Below are positions 1-9,202 of a stretch of 64,000 nucleotides of DNA, in pieces (within the stretch, counting starts at the first letter, position 1; each line of letters opens with the position of its first letter). The DNA comes from Agilicoccus flavus. Its GTDB lineage: Bacteria; Actinomycetota; Actinomycetes; Actinomycetales; Dermatophilaceae. The stretch spans positions 62,001-126,000 of the forward strand of contig NZ_JACYXE010000011.1 of NCBI RefSeq assembly GCF_014857905.1. Direction: 5' to 3'. The notes below the pieces were generated by a model. It was not told the origin of the DNA. It ran no database searches and saw only the letters and a program-made list of their open reading frames with translations. The position numbers and the translations under genes are program-made.

Positions 1-375
1 GTACGCCTGCTGCAGCCGCTCGATGCCCAGGACGGGGTCGGTGCCGCCGGGGTCGAGGCCGAAGTTCCACGAGCGCACGTCGTGGGTGGGGGCCGCGAGG
101 CCGAGCGAGATCGCGTCCTCGAGGCCGAGGAGGCGCCGGACGATGACGGTGCGGTGCGCCCACGGACACGCCCGGGCGGCCACGAGGCGGTACCGGCCGG
201 CCTCGACGGGCCACGTCATCTCGCCCACGCGCGGCCCGGTCGGGTCACCCGGGGCGGCGTCGGCCGTGATGCGGTCGGTGATGTAACGGGTGTCGCGCTC
301 GAACGCCCCCTTGTCGGGTGCGTTGTGCGCCCTCTCGTCCGTGTCCCCGGGGGTCTTTTCTGACGTCGTCGGCAT
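1..375 (-). CDS. Glutathionyl-hydroquinone reductase-like protein, 5' part (runs off window)
   Basis: The frame stays open from an ATG at 375 to the window edge, giving 125 residues of an N-terminal part. A ribosome binding site (AAAGGAGAGG) lies just before the ATG. Around residue 70 the motif CPWAHR appears. It is the hallmark of the YqjG/ECM4 branch of the glutathione-transferase superfamily, whose members use this Cys to reduce glutathionyl- (or in actinobacteria probably mycothiolyl-) hydroquinones. The following stretch HDVRSWNF also fits the family. The catalytic C-terminal helical domain is outside the window. The gene is divergent from the trehalose importer and shares a 235-bp intergenic region with it. 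The family call is firm; the thiol cofactor is inference. Confidence 0.85.
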   Translation of the reverse strand, partial: MPTTSEKTPGDTDERAHNAPDKGAFERDTRYITDRITADAAPGDPTGPRVGEMTWPVEAGRYRLVAARACPWAHRTVIVRRLLGLEDAISLGLAAPTHDVRSWNFGLDPGGTDPVLGIERLQQAY

Positions 376-610
376 GCCCTCTCCTTTCCCGATCGGGTCG
401 ACCCTCATGCGCGGCCCGTACGAAGCCCGGATCCGTGTGATTGCGACCCGTTCCCAGCTGAGACCCAATCGATGCGGGGAGTGCGTCCAGTTTTGCGCGG
501 CCATGGGGCAGGATGTGCCGACGAGGCGTGCACCCGAACGGCTCCGGCCGTACTCCGCACGGGACCTCGGAGTGCACGCGTGACGGACCACCCAGCCCAA
601 AGGAGGGCCG

Positions 611-1918
611 ATGGCAGCAAGAGAGACGGCGGCCGCATCACACGACCGTTCGACCCGAAGGCGGCGCCGCGCGCGTTGGGGGGTGGCCTGCGCCGTCTCG
701 GCGGCGCTCGTCGGCGGCCTGTCCGCCTGCGCGTCCGGCCCCGAGGGAACAGTGATCAACCTCTACGGAGGGGCGAGTCAGTCCGGCTTCGAGAAGATCA
801 TCGCCGAGTGCAACGCGGCGGCCGGCGGCAAGTACACGATCGTCGGCAACCTCACGCCGAGCGACGCCGACGGGCAGCGAGAGCAGCTCGTACGCCGCCT
901 CGCGGCGAAGGACGCCGGAATGGACCTCCTCGGCATGGACGTCACGTGGACCGCCGAGTTCGCCGAGGCGAAGTGGATCCGAGAGCTCGATCAGCAGCAG
1001 ACCCAGGCGGCGACCGCCGGTGTCCTGAAGCCCGCCGTCGAGACGGCGATGTGGCAGGACAAGATGTACGCGATCCCGAAGCACACCAACGTGCAGCTTC
1101 TGTGGTACCGCAAGTCGCTCGTCCCCACGCCACCGAAGACGTGGGACGAGATGATCCAGATGGCGCAGAAGCTCAAGGCCGACGGTCAGAAGACCTACCA
1201 GATCGGCATCACCGGTGGTCAGTACGAGGGCTACGTCGTCAACATCAACAACTTCCTCAACATGTACGGCGCGACCGTCGTCAACGAGGACTCGACTCAG
1301 GCCACGGTCGGCGATAAGACGGTCGAGGCCCTGGCCATGATGAAGAAGGTCGCTTCGTCGGGCGTCACGAGCGCGTCGCTGTCGAACAACCAGGAGCCCG
1401 AGATCTTCGCCGAGCTGCAGAACGGGCAGTCGGCCTTCTCGGTCAACTGGCCGTACGTGTATGCGGCCATGGGTGAGGCCAGCCCGGAAGTGCAGAAGGA
1501 CCTGGGCTTTGCGCCGATGCCGACCATCAAGGCGGGTGAAGAGCCCAAGGTCACCCTGGGTGGCATGAACTTCGCGATCAGTCAGTACAGCAAGCATCCG
1601 CAGGAGGCCTACGAGGCTGCCATGTGCATGCGAGACGAGAAGCACCAGCTCATGCATTCGACCGCGTCGGGTGAGCCGGCCGTGCTCGAGGCGCTCTACA
1701 AGACGCCGGAGATGCAGAAGGTGTACCCCATGGCCGACGAGATGCTCAAGGAGTTGCAGAACGCATCTCCGCGTCCCGTGACCCCGCTCTACCAGAACAT
1801 CTCGACCATCATCTCCTCCACGCTGTCCCCGCCCGGGTCGATCAACCCGCAGGCCGACGCGCAGGAGCTGCAGGAGAAGATCCAGCAGGCCATCGACGGA
1901 AAGGGGATCCTGCCGTGA
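611..1918 (+). CDS. lpqY: Trehalose-type ABC transporter substrate-binding lipoprotein (LpqY-like)
   Basis: 435 aa. The N-terminus has an arginine-rich stretch, a hydrophobic core and the lipobox LSAC (cleavage before Cys, about residue 40), so this is a membrane-anchored lipoprotein. The body is a family-1 extracellular solute-binding protein. The segments DLLGMDVTWTAEFAEA and LWYRKSL and the C-terminal AIDGKGILP closely resemble mycobacterial LpqY, which recovers trehalose. AAAGGAGGG precedes the ATG. The stop overlaps the GTG of the first permease by 4 bp, so all four transporter genes form one operon. The substrate is inferred from this similarity and from the SugABC-like partners; another alpha-glucoside is possible. 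Confidence 0.87.
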   Translation: MAARETAAASHDRSTRRRRRARWGVACAVSAALVGGLSACASGPEGTVINLYGGASQSGFEKIIAECNAAAGGKYTIVGNLTPSDADGQREQLVRRLAAKDAGMDLLGMDVTWTAEFAEAKWIRELDQQQTQAATAGVLKPAVETAMWQDKMYAIPKHTNVQLLWYRKSLVPTPPKTWDEMIQMAQKLKADGQKTYQIGITGGQYEGYVVNINNFLNMYGATVVNEDSTQATVGDKTVEALAMMKKVASSGVTSASLSNNQEPEIFAELQNGQSAFSVNWPYVYAAMGEASPEVQKDLGFAPMPTIKAGEEPKVTLGGMNFAISQYSKHPQEAYEAAMCMRDEKHQLMHSTASGEPAVLEALYKTPEMQKVYPMADEMLKELQNASPRPVTPLYQNISTIISSTLSPPGSINPQADAQELQEKIQQAIDGKGILP

Positions 1919-2871
1919 GCACCCAAGCGGATCTGAGCAGGCCCGCCGGCGGCGGGCACGACGCCGACGAAGAAGCGGTCGCCATCGCTCGCAAGCGGGC
2001 CAGCGAGGGCAAGAAAGCCGAGGCCAAGCTCGGCATGATGCTCTGCGCGCCGGCGGCCCTCGTCATGGTCGCCGTCATGGCCTACCCGATCGCCTACGCG
2101 TTCTGGCTGAGCCTGTTCCGGGCCGACCTGCGTACGCCGGACCAGAACGAGTTCGTCGGCCTGTCGAACTACGTCACCGTGCTGAGCAGCCCCATCTGGT
2201 GGACCGCCTTCGGGGTGACGGCCTTCATCACCGTCGTCAGCGTGATCCTCGAGCTGGTTCTCGGCATGCTCCTCGCGATCGTCATGCACCGCACGATCAT
2301 CGGGCGCGGCCTCGTCCGGACGTCCGCGCTCGTGCCCTATGCCATCGTCACGGTGGTCGCAGCGTTCTCCTGGCGATTCGCCTGGTCGCAGGACCTGGGC
2401 TGGCTCGCCGGCAGTTCGGCCCCGTTGACGGATCGGTGGTCGTCGATCGCGATCATCATTCTCGCCGAGGTGTGGAAGACGGTGCCGTTCATGGCCCTGC
2501 TCCTCATGGCCGGCCTGGCCCTCGTCCCCGAGGATCTGCACAAGGCCGCCGCGATGGACGGCGGGTCGGCCTGGCAGCGGTTCTGGATGATCACCGTCCC
2601 GCTCGTCATGCCGTCGATCCTCGTCGCGGTTCTCTTCCGAACCCTCGACGCCTTCCGCGTCTTCGACAACATCTTCGTGCTCACGTCCGGGGCCAACGAG
2701 ACGTCGTCGGTGTCGATGGTGGCGTACAACAACCTCATCCGAGGGCTCAACCTCGGGATCGGCTCGACGATGTCGGTGCTGATCTTCATCACCATCGCGA
2801 TCATCGCGGTCGTGTTCACCAAGCTGTTCGGGGCTGCGGCGCCGGGGTCCGACGAGGGTGGAAGGCGGTAA
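1915..2871 (+). CDS. sugA: Sugar ABC transporter permease (SugA-like, MalF family)
   Basis: 318 aa integral membrane protein with about six transmembrane helices after a charged ~40-residue cytoplasmic N-terminus. The EAA loop that docks onto the ATPase is visible as LHKAAAMDGGSAWQRFWMIT near residue 220. It starts at the GTG inside the 4-bp overlap with the binding-protein gene and is followed after 3 bp by the second permease. It should form the heterodimeric channel with the next gene product, fed by the upstream lipoprotein and powered by the ATPase at the operon end. Confidence 0.9.
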   Translation: MSTQADLSRPAGGGHDADEEAVAIARKRASEGKKAEAKLGMMLCAPAALVMVAVMAYPIAYAFWLSLFRADLRTPDQNEFVGLSNYVTVLSSPIWWTAFGVTAFITVVSVILELVLGMLLAIVMHRTIIGRGLVRTSALVPYAIVTVVAAFSWRFAWSQDLGWLAGSSAPLTDRWSSIAIIILAEVWKTVPFMALLLMAGLALVPEDLHKAAAMDGGSAWQRFWMITVPLVMPSILVAVLFRTLDAFRVFDNIFVLTSGANETSSVSMVAYNNLIRGLNLGIGSTMSVLIFITIAIIAVVFTKLFGAAAPGSDEGGRR

Positions 2872-2874
2872 GAC

Positions 2875-3708
2875 ATGCAGAACGAGACCGGCAAGTCCAA
2901 GTTGATGTGGTTGGTCATCGACCTCATCGTCCTGCTGTACGCCTTCATCCCCGTCTTCTGGATCATCTCGTTGTCACTCAAGGACTCCGCGACCCTCAAC
3001 GACGGCAACTACTTCCCGCGGTCGATCACCTTCGAGTCGTACCAGCAGATCTTCGCGAACAACGACTTCACGCGGGCGCTCATCAACTCGATCGGCATCT
3101 GTCTCATCGCGACGTTCATCGCGCTCCTGCTCGGCACGTTCGCGGCCTACGCCGTGGCGCGGCTGCAGTTCCCGGGCAAGAAGATCATCGTCGGCATGTC
3201 GCTGATGGTGTCGATGTTCCCCCAGATCGCCCTCGTCACGCCGCTGTTCCGGATCGAGACGGCGGTCGGCATCTTCGACACGTGGCTCGGCCTCATCATC
3301 CCGTACATCACGTTCGCGATGCCGCTGGCCATCTACACCCTGTCGGCGTTCTTCCGCGAGATCCCGTGGGAGCTTGAGAAGGCGGCCAAGATGGACGGTG
3401 CCACCCCGTTCCAGGCGTTCCGTCAGGTCATCGCTCCGCTCGCGATGCCCGGCGTGTTCACGACGGCGATCCTCGTCTTCATCTCCTGCTGGAACGACTT
3501 CCTCTTCGCCCTGTCGCTCACGTCGACGTCGGCGGCCCGGACCGTGCCCGCGGCGATGTCGTACTTCCAGGGTGCGACGACGTTCGAGAAGCCGACCGGC
3601 CCCATCGCGGCGGCCGCGGTCGTCATCACCATCCCCATCGTCATCTTCGTGCTGCTCTTCCAGCGGCGCATCGTGGCCGGCCTCACGTCCGGCGCCGTCA
3701 AGGGCTGA
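2875..3708 (+). CDS. sugB: Sugar ABC transporter permease (SugB-like, MalG family)
   Basis: 277 aa with six predicted transmembrane segments and a MalG-type EAA loop ([20 protein letters not shown], about residue 165). Length and topology are normal for carbohydrate-uptake (CUT1) inner-membrane subunits. The ATG follows the upstream permease stop by 3 bp, consistent with translational coupling. A 30-bp gap with its own ribosome binding site separates it from the ATPase gene. Confidence 0.9.
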   Translation: MQNETGKSKLMWLVIDLIVLLYAFIPVFWIISLSLKDSATLNDGNYFPRSITFESYQQIFANNDFTRALINSIGICLIATFIALLLGTFAAYAVARLQFPGKKIIVGMSLMVSMFPQIALVTPLFRIETAVGIFDTWLGLIIPYITFAMPLAIYTLSAFFREIPWELEKAAKMDGATPFQAFRQVIAPLAMPGVFTTAILVFISCWNDFLFALSLTSTSAARTVPAAMSYFQGATTFEKPTGPIAAAAVVITIPIVIFVLLFQRRIVAGLTSGAVKG

Positions 3709-3738
3709 GCCCACCACCACTGGATTTAGGAGCACACA

Positions 3739-4941
3739 ATGGCCGAGATCGTTCTCGACAACGTGGTCAAGCGCTACCCCGACGGTGCCTTGGCCGTGGA
3801 CAACTTCAACCTCGAGATCGCCGACGGCGAGTTCATCATCCTGGTGGGCCCGTCCGGTTGCGGTAAGTCGACGACCCTGAACATGGTCGCCGGGCTCGAG
3901 GACATCACGCAGGGCGAACTGCGCATCGACGGGCAGGTCGTCAACGACAAGGCGCCCAAGGACCGCGACATCGCGATGGTGTTCCAGTCCTACGCGCTGT
4001 ACCCGCACATGACCGTCGGCGAGAACATGGGCTTCCCGCTCAAGCTCGCCAAGGTCGACAAGTCGACGATCCAGAAGAAGGTGCACGAGGCCGCAGAGAT
4101 GCTGGAGCTCACCCAGCACCTCGACCGCAAGCCGAGCAACCTCTCGGGTGGGCAGCGTCAGCGGGTCGCCATGGGCCGTGCCATCGTGCGTCAGCCGAAG
4201 GCGTTCCTCATGGACGAGCCGCTGTCCAACCTCGACGCGAAGCTGCGGGTGCAGATGCGCACGCAGGTGTCCCGGATCCAGAAGACGCTGGGCACGACGA
4301 CCCTGTACGTGACGCACGACCAGACCGAGGCCATGACGCTCGGCGACCGCGTCGTCGTCATGCGGGGCGGCATCGTCCAGCAGATCGGCTCGCCGCAGCA
4401 CCTGTACGACCACCCTGCGAACCTGTTCGTGGCCGGGTTCATCGGCAGCCCGTCGATGAACTTCGTCCCGGGGCGCCTCGAGGGCGACGGCATCGTCAGC
4501 GCCCTCGGCGAGGCCCGCCTGCCCGACCGCATCCGGCAGGCCCTCGAGCGCGGCAACGGCTCTCGTGACGTCATCCTCGGCGTCCGTCCGGAGGACTTCG
4601 AGGACGCCCGGATCAACGGCGACAAGCCCGGCGGGCGGTTCAGCGCCCCGATCGACGTCGTCGAGTCGATGGGCTCGGATCTGTACGCCTACTTCACCCT
4701 CCGGGGCGACGTGGCGAGCTCCGCCGAGTTGGACGATCTCGCGAAGGACACGGGCAACGACCTGCACACCGACGGCACGGCCATGACGGCGCGCCTCGAC
4801 CCCACCGCGCGGATTCGGCAGGGTGACAACGTCGAGCTCTGGTACAACACCGACAAGCTGCACATCTTCGACGCCGAGTCGGGCCGCAACCTCGTCGGCG
4901 GCGACTCCCAGAGCGCCGCGAACGCCGGCACGGGTCGCTGA
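3739..4941 (+). CDS. sugC: Sugar ABC transporter ATP-binding protein (SugC/UgpC/MsmK type)
   Basis: 400 aa. Walker [10 protein letters not shown] is at residues 37-45, Q-loop FQSYALYP near 82, signature LSGGQ at 135-139, Walker B FLMDEP ending near 160, and the H-loop YVTHDQ follows. The ~150-residue C-terminal part is the TOBE/OB regulatory region typical of the carbohydrate-import ATPases. The start is the ATG after TTTAGGAGCACACA. It closes the lpqY-sugABC operon; a strong hairpin lies 27 bp after the stop. The C-terminal region may read regulatory signals as in MalK, but no regulator gene is adjacent. Confidence 0.92.
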   Translation: MAEIVLDNVVKRYPDGALAVDNFNLEIADGEFIILVGPSGCGKSTTLNMVAGLEDITQGELRIDGQVVNDKAPKDRDIAMVFQSYALYPHMTVGENMGFPLKLAKVDKSTIQKKVHEAAEMLELTQHLDRKPSNLSGGQRQRVAMGRAIVRQPKAFLMDEPLSNLDAKLRVQMRTQVSRIQKTLGTTTLYVTHDQTEAMTLGDRVVVMRGGIVQQIGSPQHLYDHPANLFVAGFIGSPSMNFVPGRLEGDGIVSALGEARLPDRIRQALERGNGSRDVILGVRPEDFEDARINGDKPGGRFSAPIDVVESMGSDLYAYFTLRGDVASSAELDDLAKDTGNDLHTDGTAMTARLDPTARIRQGDNVELWYNTDKLHIFDAESGRNLVGGDSQSAANAGTGR

Positions 4942-4968
4942 CCCTCCGGCCCCCTCGTCGCCCACGCG

Positions 4969-5013
4969 AACGGCCCGGCACCGTCCCCTCAGGGGTGGCG
5001 GTGCCGGGCCGTT
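4969..5013. terminator. Strong hairpin after the sug operon
   Basis: A perfect 15-bp stem (AACGGCCCGGCACCG and its complement) encloses a 15-nt loop that itself contains CCCC-TCA-GGGG. It lies between the end of sugC and the convergent gene ending at 5078. It can therefore terminate transcription from both sides. There is no clear T tract, as is usual in very GC-rich genomes. Confidence 0.8.
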
Positions 5014-5077
5014 CGGCGTCGGTCGGTGGTCGCTGGGCGGACAGGGCCGTGCGCGGCCGCGGGGCTGGGCGCCGGGC

Positions 5078-5953
5078 TCAGGCCCGGGGGCGCTCGATCG
5101 GCGTGGTCGAGGGCCGCGCGCGGTGGACCTCCTTGAGCTGGTCGAACACCTCGTCGGTCCAGATGTGCGCGCGGACGAGGGAGTAGCGGTCGTGGGCGAT
5201 CCGCAGGTAGGCGTCGGCGGGCGTCTCGCCCGGCACGGCGAGGTCGGCGCCGAGGATCATCTCGGTGACGGGCGTGAACTCCTCCGCGTACCAGCGGGTC
5301 GAGGCCTCCGCGGCCGAGAGCGCGGCGCGGTCGCGGAACATGAGGCGGGCGGCCCACGCCTCGACCATCTCCGCCAGGGCGGGGTAGGTCCACGGGTCGG
5401 TGCACTCGACCTCGCGCTGGGCGAGCCGGTCGAGCGGGATGCGTTCGAGGAAGATGCGGCGCAGCTCGCGGGCCCGCAGGTCGGCGCGGTCGACGACGTC
5501 GCCGGGGTCGATCTTCGTGAGGATCTTCGTGACGTCGGCCTCGATGAGGGTGTCGCCGAGCGCCCGTTTCACCGACACGCGGTGGTGGCCGTCGCGGACG
5601 AAGTAGCGCTCGCCCACCTGGTAGACGTCGATCGGCGGCAGGTCGGCCCCGCGCCGCACGCCCTCCGCGAGGCGCTCCCATCGGCTGCGGCTGCGGCCCG
5701 AGGTGGGCAGGAAGTCGGGGTCGAAGTCGCGGGCCCGGTCCACGCTGCCGACGATCTTCTCGAGCGGGATCATCTGCAGGCCCAGCGAGCGCTCGCCGCG
5801 CGTGCCGACGGCGGCGATGACCTCGTCGAGGGCGAGCGTCTCGCGATCGCGCCCGCGCAGTCGACCGCCCAGCGTGGCGAGGCGCTGCTTGCGCCGGGCC
5901 CGCAGGAAGTCGGCCTCGGCGTCGGCGCGGGGTGACCCGGTGTCGGTGGGCAT
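5078..5953 (-). CDS. ParB/sulfiredoxin-fold domain protein of unknown role
   Basis: 291 aa. The central motif VRDGHHRVSVKRAL, near residue 110, is the ParB N-terminal-domain/sulfiredoxin-type nucleotide-binding box (D-G-H-H-R). The preceding IPLEKIVGSVDRARDFD resembles the 'parameter' segment of that fold. No C-terminal ParB dimerisation or HTH region is evident, so a chromosome-segregation role is unlikely. It could be a nucleotide-hydrolysing or transcription-related accessory protein as in other stand-alone ParB-fold proteins. The start was set at the ATG preceded by GAAGGACGC. It converges on the sug operon and appears monocistronic. Confidence 0.65.
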   Translation of the reverse strand: MPTDTGSPRADAEADFLRARRKQRLATLGGRLRGRDRETLALDEVIAAVGTRGERSLGLQMIPLEKIVGSVDRARDFDPDFLPTSGRSRSRWERLAEGVRRGADLPPIDVYQVGERYFVRDGHHRVSVKRALGDTLIEADVTKILTKIDPGDVVDRADLRARELRRIFLERIPLDRLAQREVECTDPWTYPALAEMVEAWAARLMFRDRAALSAAEASTRWYAEEFTPVTEMILGADLAVPGETPADAYLRIAHDRYSLVRAHIWTDEVFDQLKEVHRARPSTTPIERPRA

Positions 5954-6353
5954 GTCGCGTCCTTCTCGTGCGGTCGTCGGTGTCGTCGTCCTCGTTCGTC
6001 GCGGGTGCGCTCGGGCGTCGTCGGTCGTCGTCCTTGCCTTCCAGGGTAGGTCGGCGGGACTCCGGGCCGGCCGAGCCCGTTGCGCGAGACGGGCCGGGCA
6101 GGACGTGCCCCCGACGAAGCGGGCCGAACGCCCGGGGCGCGTCATCGCGCCCGCCCGCTTCGATCGACCCTGACGGCAGCCGGCGATCGAAGAACCGTTC
6201 GGACGACATGGGGCGGAGGCCCCGATCCATCTGCGCAGGTCACCGCCTCGGGGGTGGCGGCGACGGCCCCTCGATGTCGTCCGTGCGGTTCTTCGTCCCG
6301 GGTGACGCTCGAGCAGGAGCCTCGCGAGGCCGGATCCGGGGACCTGATCGCGC
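5954..6353. other. 400-bp gene-free region with a 25-bp inverted repeat
   Basis: No coding frame with a credible start and conserved features was seen. The region holds the upstream sequence of the ParB-fold gene, the 3' flank of the metallophosphoesterase gene, and the inverted repeat 6185-6298. A short perfect palindrome, GCCTCGCGAGGC, lies close to 6320. Confidence 0.5.
6185..6298. repeat. Imperfect inverted repeat, 25-bp arms
   Basis: Arm one (6185-6209) reads GATCGAAGAACCGTTCGGAC plus GACAT. Arm two (6274-6298) is its reverse complement with mismatches only at the two central bases and near the outer end. The arms are separated by 64 bp with no gene. It may be a small non-autonomous mobile element (MITE-like), a transcript hairpin, or duplicated regulatory sites; nothing in the sequence decides between these. 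Confidence 0.55.
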
Positions 6354-7004
6354 TCAGACGTCGATGACCCGGTAGGGGATGACATTGCGGACGGTCGTCG
6401 TCCCGAGGGTCCGGTCGGGCATGGCCTGCCCGTACGGGTGGATGTGCCCGTGCAGGAGCAGGCGGGGGGACAGGGCGCCGGCGACGTCGTGCAGCGCCTC
6501 GATGCCCTCGTGGGGACGGTCGTCGCCGTCGCCGCAGCCCTTCGGCGGGGCGTGCGTGAGCAGGATGTCGATGCCTCCCGGGGCCTTCCGCGCCACCTGG
6601 CGTGCGCGGCGGACGAGCCTGCGGCCGCGCGCGGCGTACTCGCGCTGGCTGTACTGGTTCGGGCCGGGGCGATACCGCACGCAGCCGCCGAGGCCGGCGA
6701 TCCGCAGACCGGCCGCCTCGACGACGTCGAGGTCGACGTTGCGGGCGCCGTGGGGGCGAGGGTCGGCGGTCGGGCGACCGTCGGAGGAGAGCCAGTCCCG
6801 CCACGACCGCTGCGCCGCCGGGACCTGCGGGTCGTGGTTGCCGGGCACGAAGAGGAACGGGGCGTCGACGCTGGAGGCAATGAACTCGAGGTACCCCCAG
6901 CTCAGGTCGCCCGCCCCGAGCACGACGTCGGGCCGGATCCGCTCGAGCCGGCGCCCGTAGAAGGACTGCTCCACCTCATCGGCGACGACGAGGACCCGGA
7001 CCAT
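6354..7004 (-). CDS. Calcineurin-type metallophosphoesterase
   Basis: 216 aa, cytosolic. The dimetal phosphoesterase motifs are present in order: GDLSWG (about residue 32), GNHDP (about 56), THAPPKG (about 150) and GHIHPYG (about 187). The canonical first motif D-x-H is not intact: the N-terminus reads VLVVADEVEQSF, so Asp is kept but the His is replaced. This could reduce or change metal binding. The substrate is unknown; relatives include YfcE-like phosphodiesterases. It ends 9 bp downstream of the ABC ATPase stop (same strand) and could be co-transcribed with that exporter. Confidence 0.8.
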   Translation of the reverse strand: MVRVLVVADEVEQSFYGRRLERIRPDVVLGAGDLSWGYLEFIASSVDAPFLFVPGNHDPQVPAAQRSWRDWLSSDGRPTADPRPHGARNVDLDVVEAAGLRIAGLGGCVRYRPGPNQYSQREYAARGRRLVRRARQVARKAPGGIDILLTHAPPKGCGDGDDRPHEGIEALHDVAGALSPRLLLHGHIHPYGQAMPDRTLGTTTVRNVIPYRVIDV

Positions 7005-7013
7005 CCCGCCAGG

Positions 7014-7727
7014 CTAGGTGCTGACGGGAACCGCGTGGGCAGGGGCGTCCGCGGCGGTCACCCGCCCGTCCACGAGTCGCACGACGCGGTCGAGACGGGG
7101 GAGGTGCTGGAGGTCGTGCGTGACGAGGATCGTCGCTGTCCGCAGCTCGCGGGTCAGGCGCACGACGAGGTCGACGACCTCCGCGCCACGCTCCGAGTCG
7201 AGGGCGCTGGTCGGCTCGTCGACGAGCAGGGCGCTCGGGTCGTTCATCAGCGCCCGCGCGACGCCCACGCGTTGCCGCTGCCCGCCCGACAGTTCGTGCG
7301 GGCGCCGGTGCCGCAGGTCGGCCAGTCCCACGGCGCCGAGCAGCTCGTCCGCCCGCGTGGGGGCCGCCGCCCGGGCCGAGCGGGAGGCGGGCCCGGCCAG
7401 TTCGGCCATGACCTGGAGCTGCTCGCGCGCGGTCAGGGACGGCAGGAGGTTGGCCTGCTGGAAGACGATGCCGATGCGCTCGCGGCGCAGGGCGGCCGCG
7501 TCGTCGGCCGACAGAGCGGTGGCGTCGACGCCGCCCACGACGACGCGCCCGGAGTCGGGCCGGACGAGGGTGGCGGCCAGCGCGAGCAGGCTCGACTTGC
7601 CGGACCCGCTCGGCCCGGTGACGCCGACGACGACGCCGGGCTCGACGGACAGCGACACGTGGTCGACGGCCGTGAGGCGTCGGTCGCCGTCGGGGTAGGT
7701 GAGGACGAGGTCGTGCAGGGTGATCAT
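7014..7727 (-). CDS. ABC exporter ATP-binding protein (LolD/MacB-type)
   Basis: 237 aa. Walker A GPSGSGKS, Q-loop FQQANLLPS, signature LSGGQRQRV, Walker B LLVDEPTSALD and H-loop VTHD are all intact. This is the small stand-alone ATPase that partners with FtsX/MacB-like permeases. The chosen ATG (7727) overlaps the permease stop by 4 bp (ATGA), so the two are coupled. The pair is divergent from a two-component system, an arrangement common for antimicrobial-peptide or cell-envelope stress exporters; the transported compound is not evident. Confidence 0.9.
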   Translation of the reverse strand: MITLHDLVLTYPDGDRRLTAVDHVSLSVEPGVVVGVTGPSGSGKSSLLALAATLVRPDSGRVVVGGVDATALSADDAAALRRERIGIVFQQANLLPSLTAREQLQVMAELAGPASRSARAAAPTRADELLGAVGLADLRHRRPHELSGGQRQRVGVARALMNDPSALLVDEPTSALDSERGAEVVDLVVRLTRELRTATILVTHDLQHLPRLDRVVRLVDGRVTAADAPAHAVPVST

Positions 7728-8779
7728 CGGTGGCTCCCGAGGGCGGTGAGGGGGTCGACGGTGGTGACGGTGCGGACGGCGGCGGCCGCGCCGCCCAGGC
7801 CGAGCAGCACGAGGAGCGCGCCCGGCAGGAGGGTCGTCGCGGGGGAGAGGACGAACGGCAACGCGGTGCCCGCGGCCGCGCCCGCGGCGACGACGACGAG
7901 CAGACCGAGGCCGACCCCGCCGAGCAGGACGACGCACGCCTGGCCGAGGGCGTCGCGCACGAGCGCCCGACGGGACGCCCCGAGGGCCGCGAGGACGGCG
8001 ACGTCGCCGCGCCGCTGCATCGTCCACACGGTGAAGAACGCGCCGACGACGAGCGCGGACACCCCGAAGAGGAGCGCGACGATGAGCGCGAGTGAGCCGA
8101 TCTCGGAGCGGAACGTGGGCAGGAAGCGCAGGCTGCCCAGCGGCGAGGCGGACGCTGTGCCGGCGGCGGCGTCGGCGGCGTCGGCGGCGGTGTCGCCGCG
8201 CACGAGCAGACCTGTCACGGCGTCGGGGGTGGGGGCGAGGGCGCGCCAGTCGGCGAGCGTGGCGCGCACGACCGGGGTGTGGCTGTACCAGGACGGTCCG
8301 GTGACGGCGTCGACGCGGAGGTCGCGGCCGGCGATCCGCACGGTCGCGCCGGCGGTGGCGCCCAACGCCGTCGCGGCGTCCTCGGACAGGGTGACCCGCC
8401 CGTCCCGGGCCGGCCCGTCGGGGTCGACACCGGGGTCGGTGGCGAGGACGGCGACGGCACTCGAGACGTCGCCGTGGGTCGCGCGGCCCTGGGTCAGCCC
8501 GAGCGGGTGCAGGGCGGTGACGCCGGCGGCGTCCCGCCAGACGCGGGTCTGGGCCGGTGTGAGCACCGACTCGCCGAACGTCGCGGCGCCCCCGCCGGTC
8601 GGCGGTGCCAGCACGACGCGGTCCGCGGGCAGCGCGAGTACCGCGGAGACGTTCTGGGCCGCGAGCCCGCCCGACAGGCCCGACAGGAACCCGACGAGCA
8701 GGGTGACGAGGGCGACGACGGCTGCCACGAGGGCGAACCGCCCTCGGGCGAAGCGCAGGTCGCGCCAGGCGACGAACAT
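7724..8779 (-). CDS. FtsX-like ABC transporter permease
   Basis: 351 aa. One N-terminal transmembrane helix (after FARGRFALVAAVV) is followed by an extracytoplasmic domain of about 200 residues. Three more helices form the C-terminal FtsX domain (from about residue 235), with the usual RRGDVAVLAALGASRR coupling segment. This four-helix MacB/FtsX layout fits the neighbouring ATPase. GAAAGGATC precedes the ATG. The extracytoplasmic domain shows no recognisable enzymatic motif. Confidence 0.88.
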   Translation of the reverse strand: MFVAWRDLRFARGRFALVAAVVALVTLLVGFLSGLSGGLAAQNVSAVLALPADRVVLAPPTGGGAATFGESVLTPAQTRVWRDAAGVTALHPLGLTQGRATHGDVSSAVAVLATDPGVDPDGPARDGRVTLSEDAATALGATAGATVRIAGRDLRVDAVTGPSWYSHTPVVRATLADWRALAPTPDAVTGLLVRGDTAADAADAAAGTASASPLGSLRFLPTFRSEIGSLALIVALLFGVSALVVGAFFTVWTMQRRGDVAVLAALGASRRALVRDALGQACVVLLGGVGLGLLVVVAAGAAAGTALPFVLSPATTLLPGALLVLLGLGGAAAAVRTVTTVDPLTALGSHR

Positions 8780-9202
8780 GATGATCCTTTCGTGGAACGG
8801 TCTTTCGGCGGGCGTCGAAGGGGTGTCGACGCCTCGGGAGGTCGGTGCGAGGGCCGTCCGACCCGCGCGCCCGACGGGTCCGCGGGAGCCCCGATTCCCC
8901 CGCGGACCCGCGCGTCGGGCGACGCGTCGGCCCACGCCGCGCGGCCGGTGACCCCCGGGCATTCGCCGAGGCCGGCCGGCTCCCTGTGAGCCCGCCACGG
9001 TGCCCGGTTCACACGAGAATGGGCCGGGCTCGACCCCCGTCCACCGTCTTGCGAGGTCCGCGCCGACACCGTCCACGATCCTGCGGACACCCCGGTCGCC
9101 GCGTCGTGCCGGGGAGTGAACCTCGCGGCACCTCCGACGCAACCGGCGTTGCGTCCTTCGATGGATCCCGTCGGCGGGCCCGGCCGCCTACCGTGGGGAA
9201 TC
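8780..9202. promoter_or_regulatory. Divergent control region between ABC exporter and two-component system
   Basis: This 423-bp gene-free stretch carries the promoters of the exporter (-) and the histidine kinase (+). It contains a hairpin at 8876-8909 with perfect 11-bp arms (GGGTCCGCGGG / CCCGCGGACCC) around a 12-nt loop. A TACCGT box at 9189-9194 sits 8 nt before the GTG at 9203, the spacing expected of a leaderless transcript. Confidence 0.5.

Noticed and set aside
2974-4965. A 663-codon - frame opposite sugB/sugC
   Set aside because: It is antisense to two genes with intact ABC motifs and has no start signal or recognisable fold.
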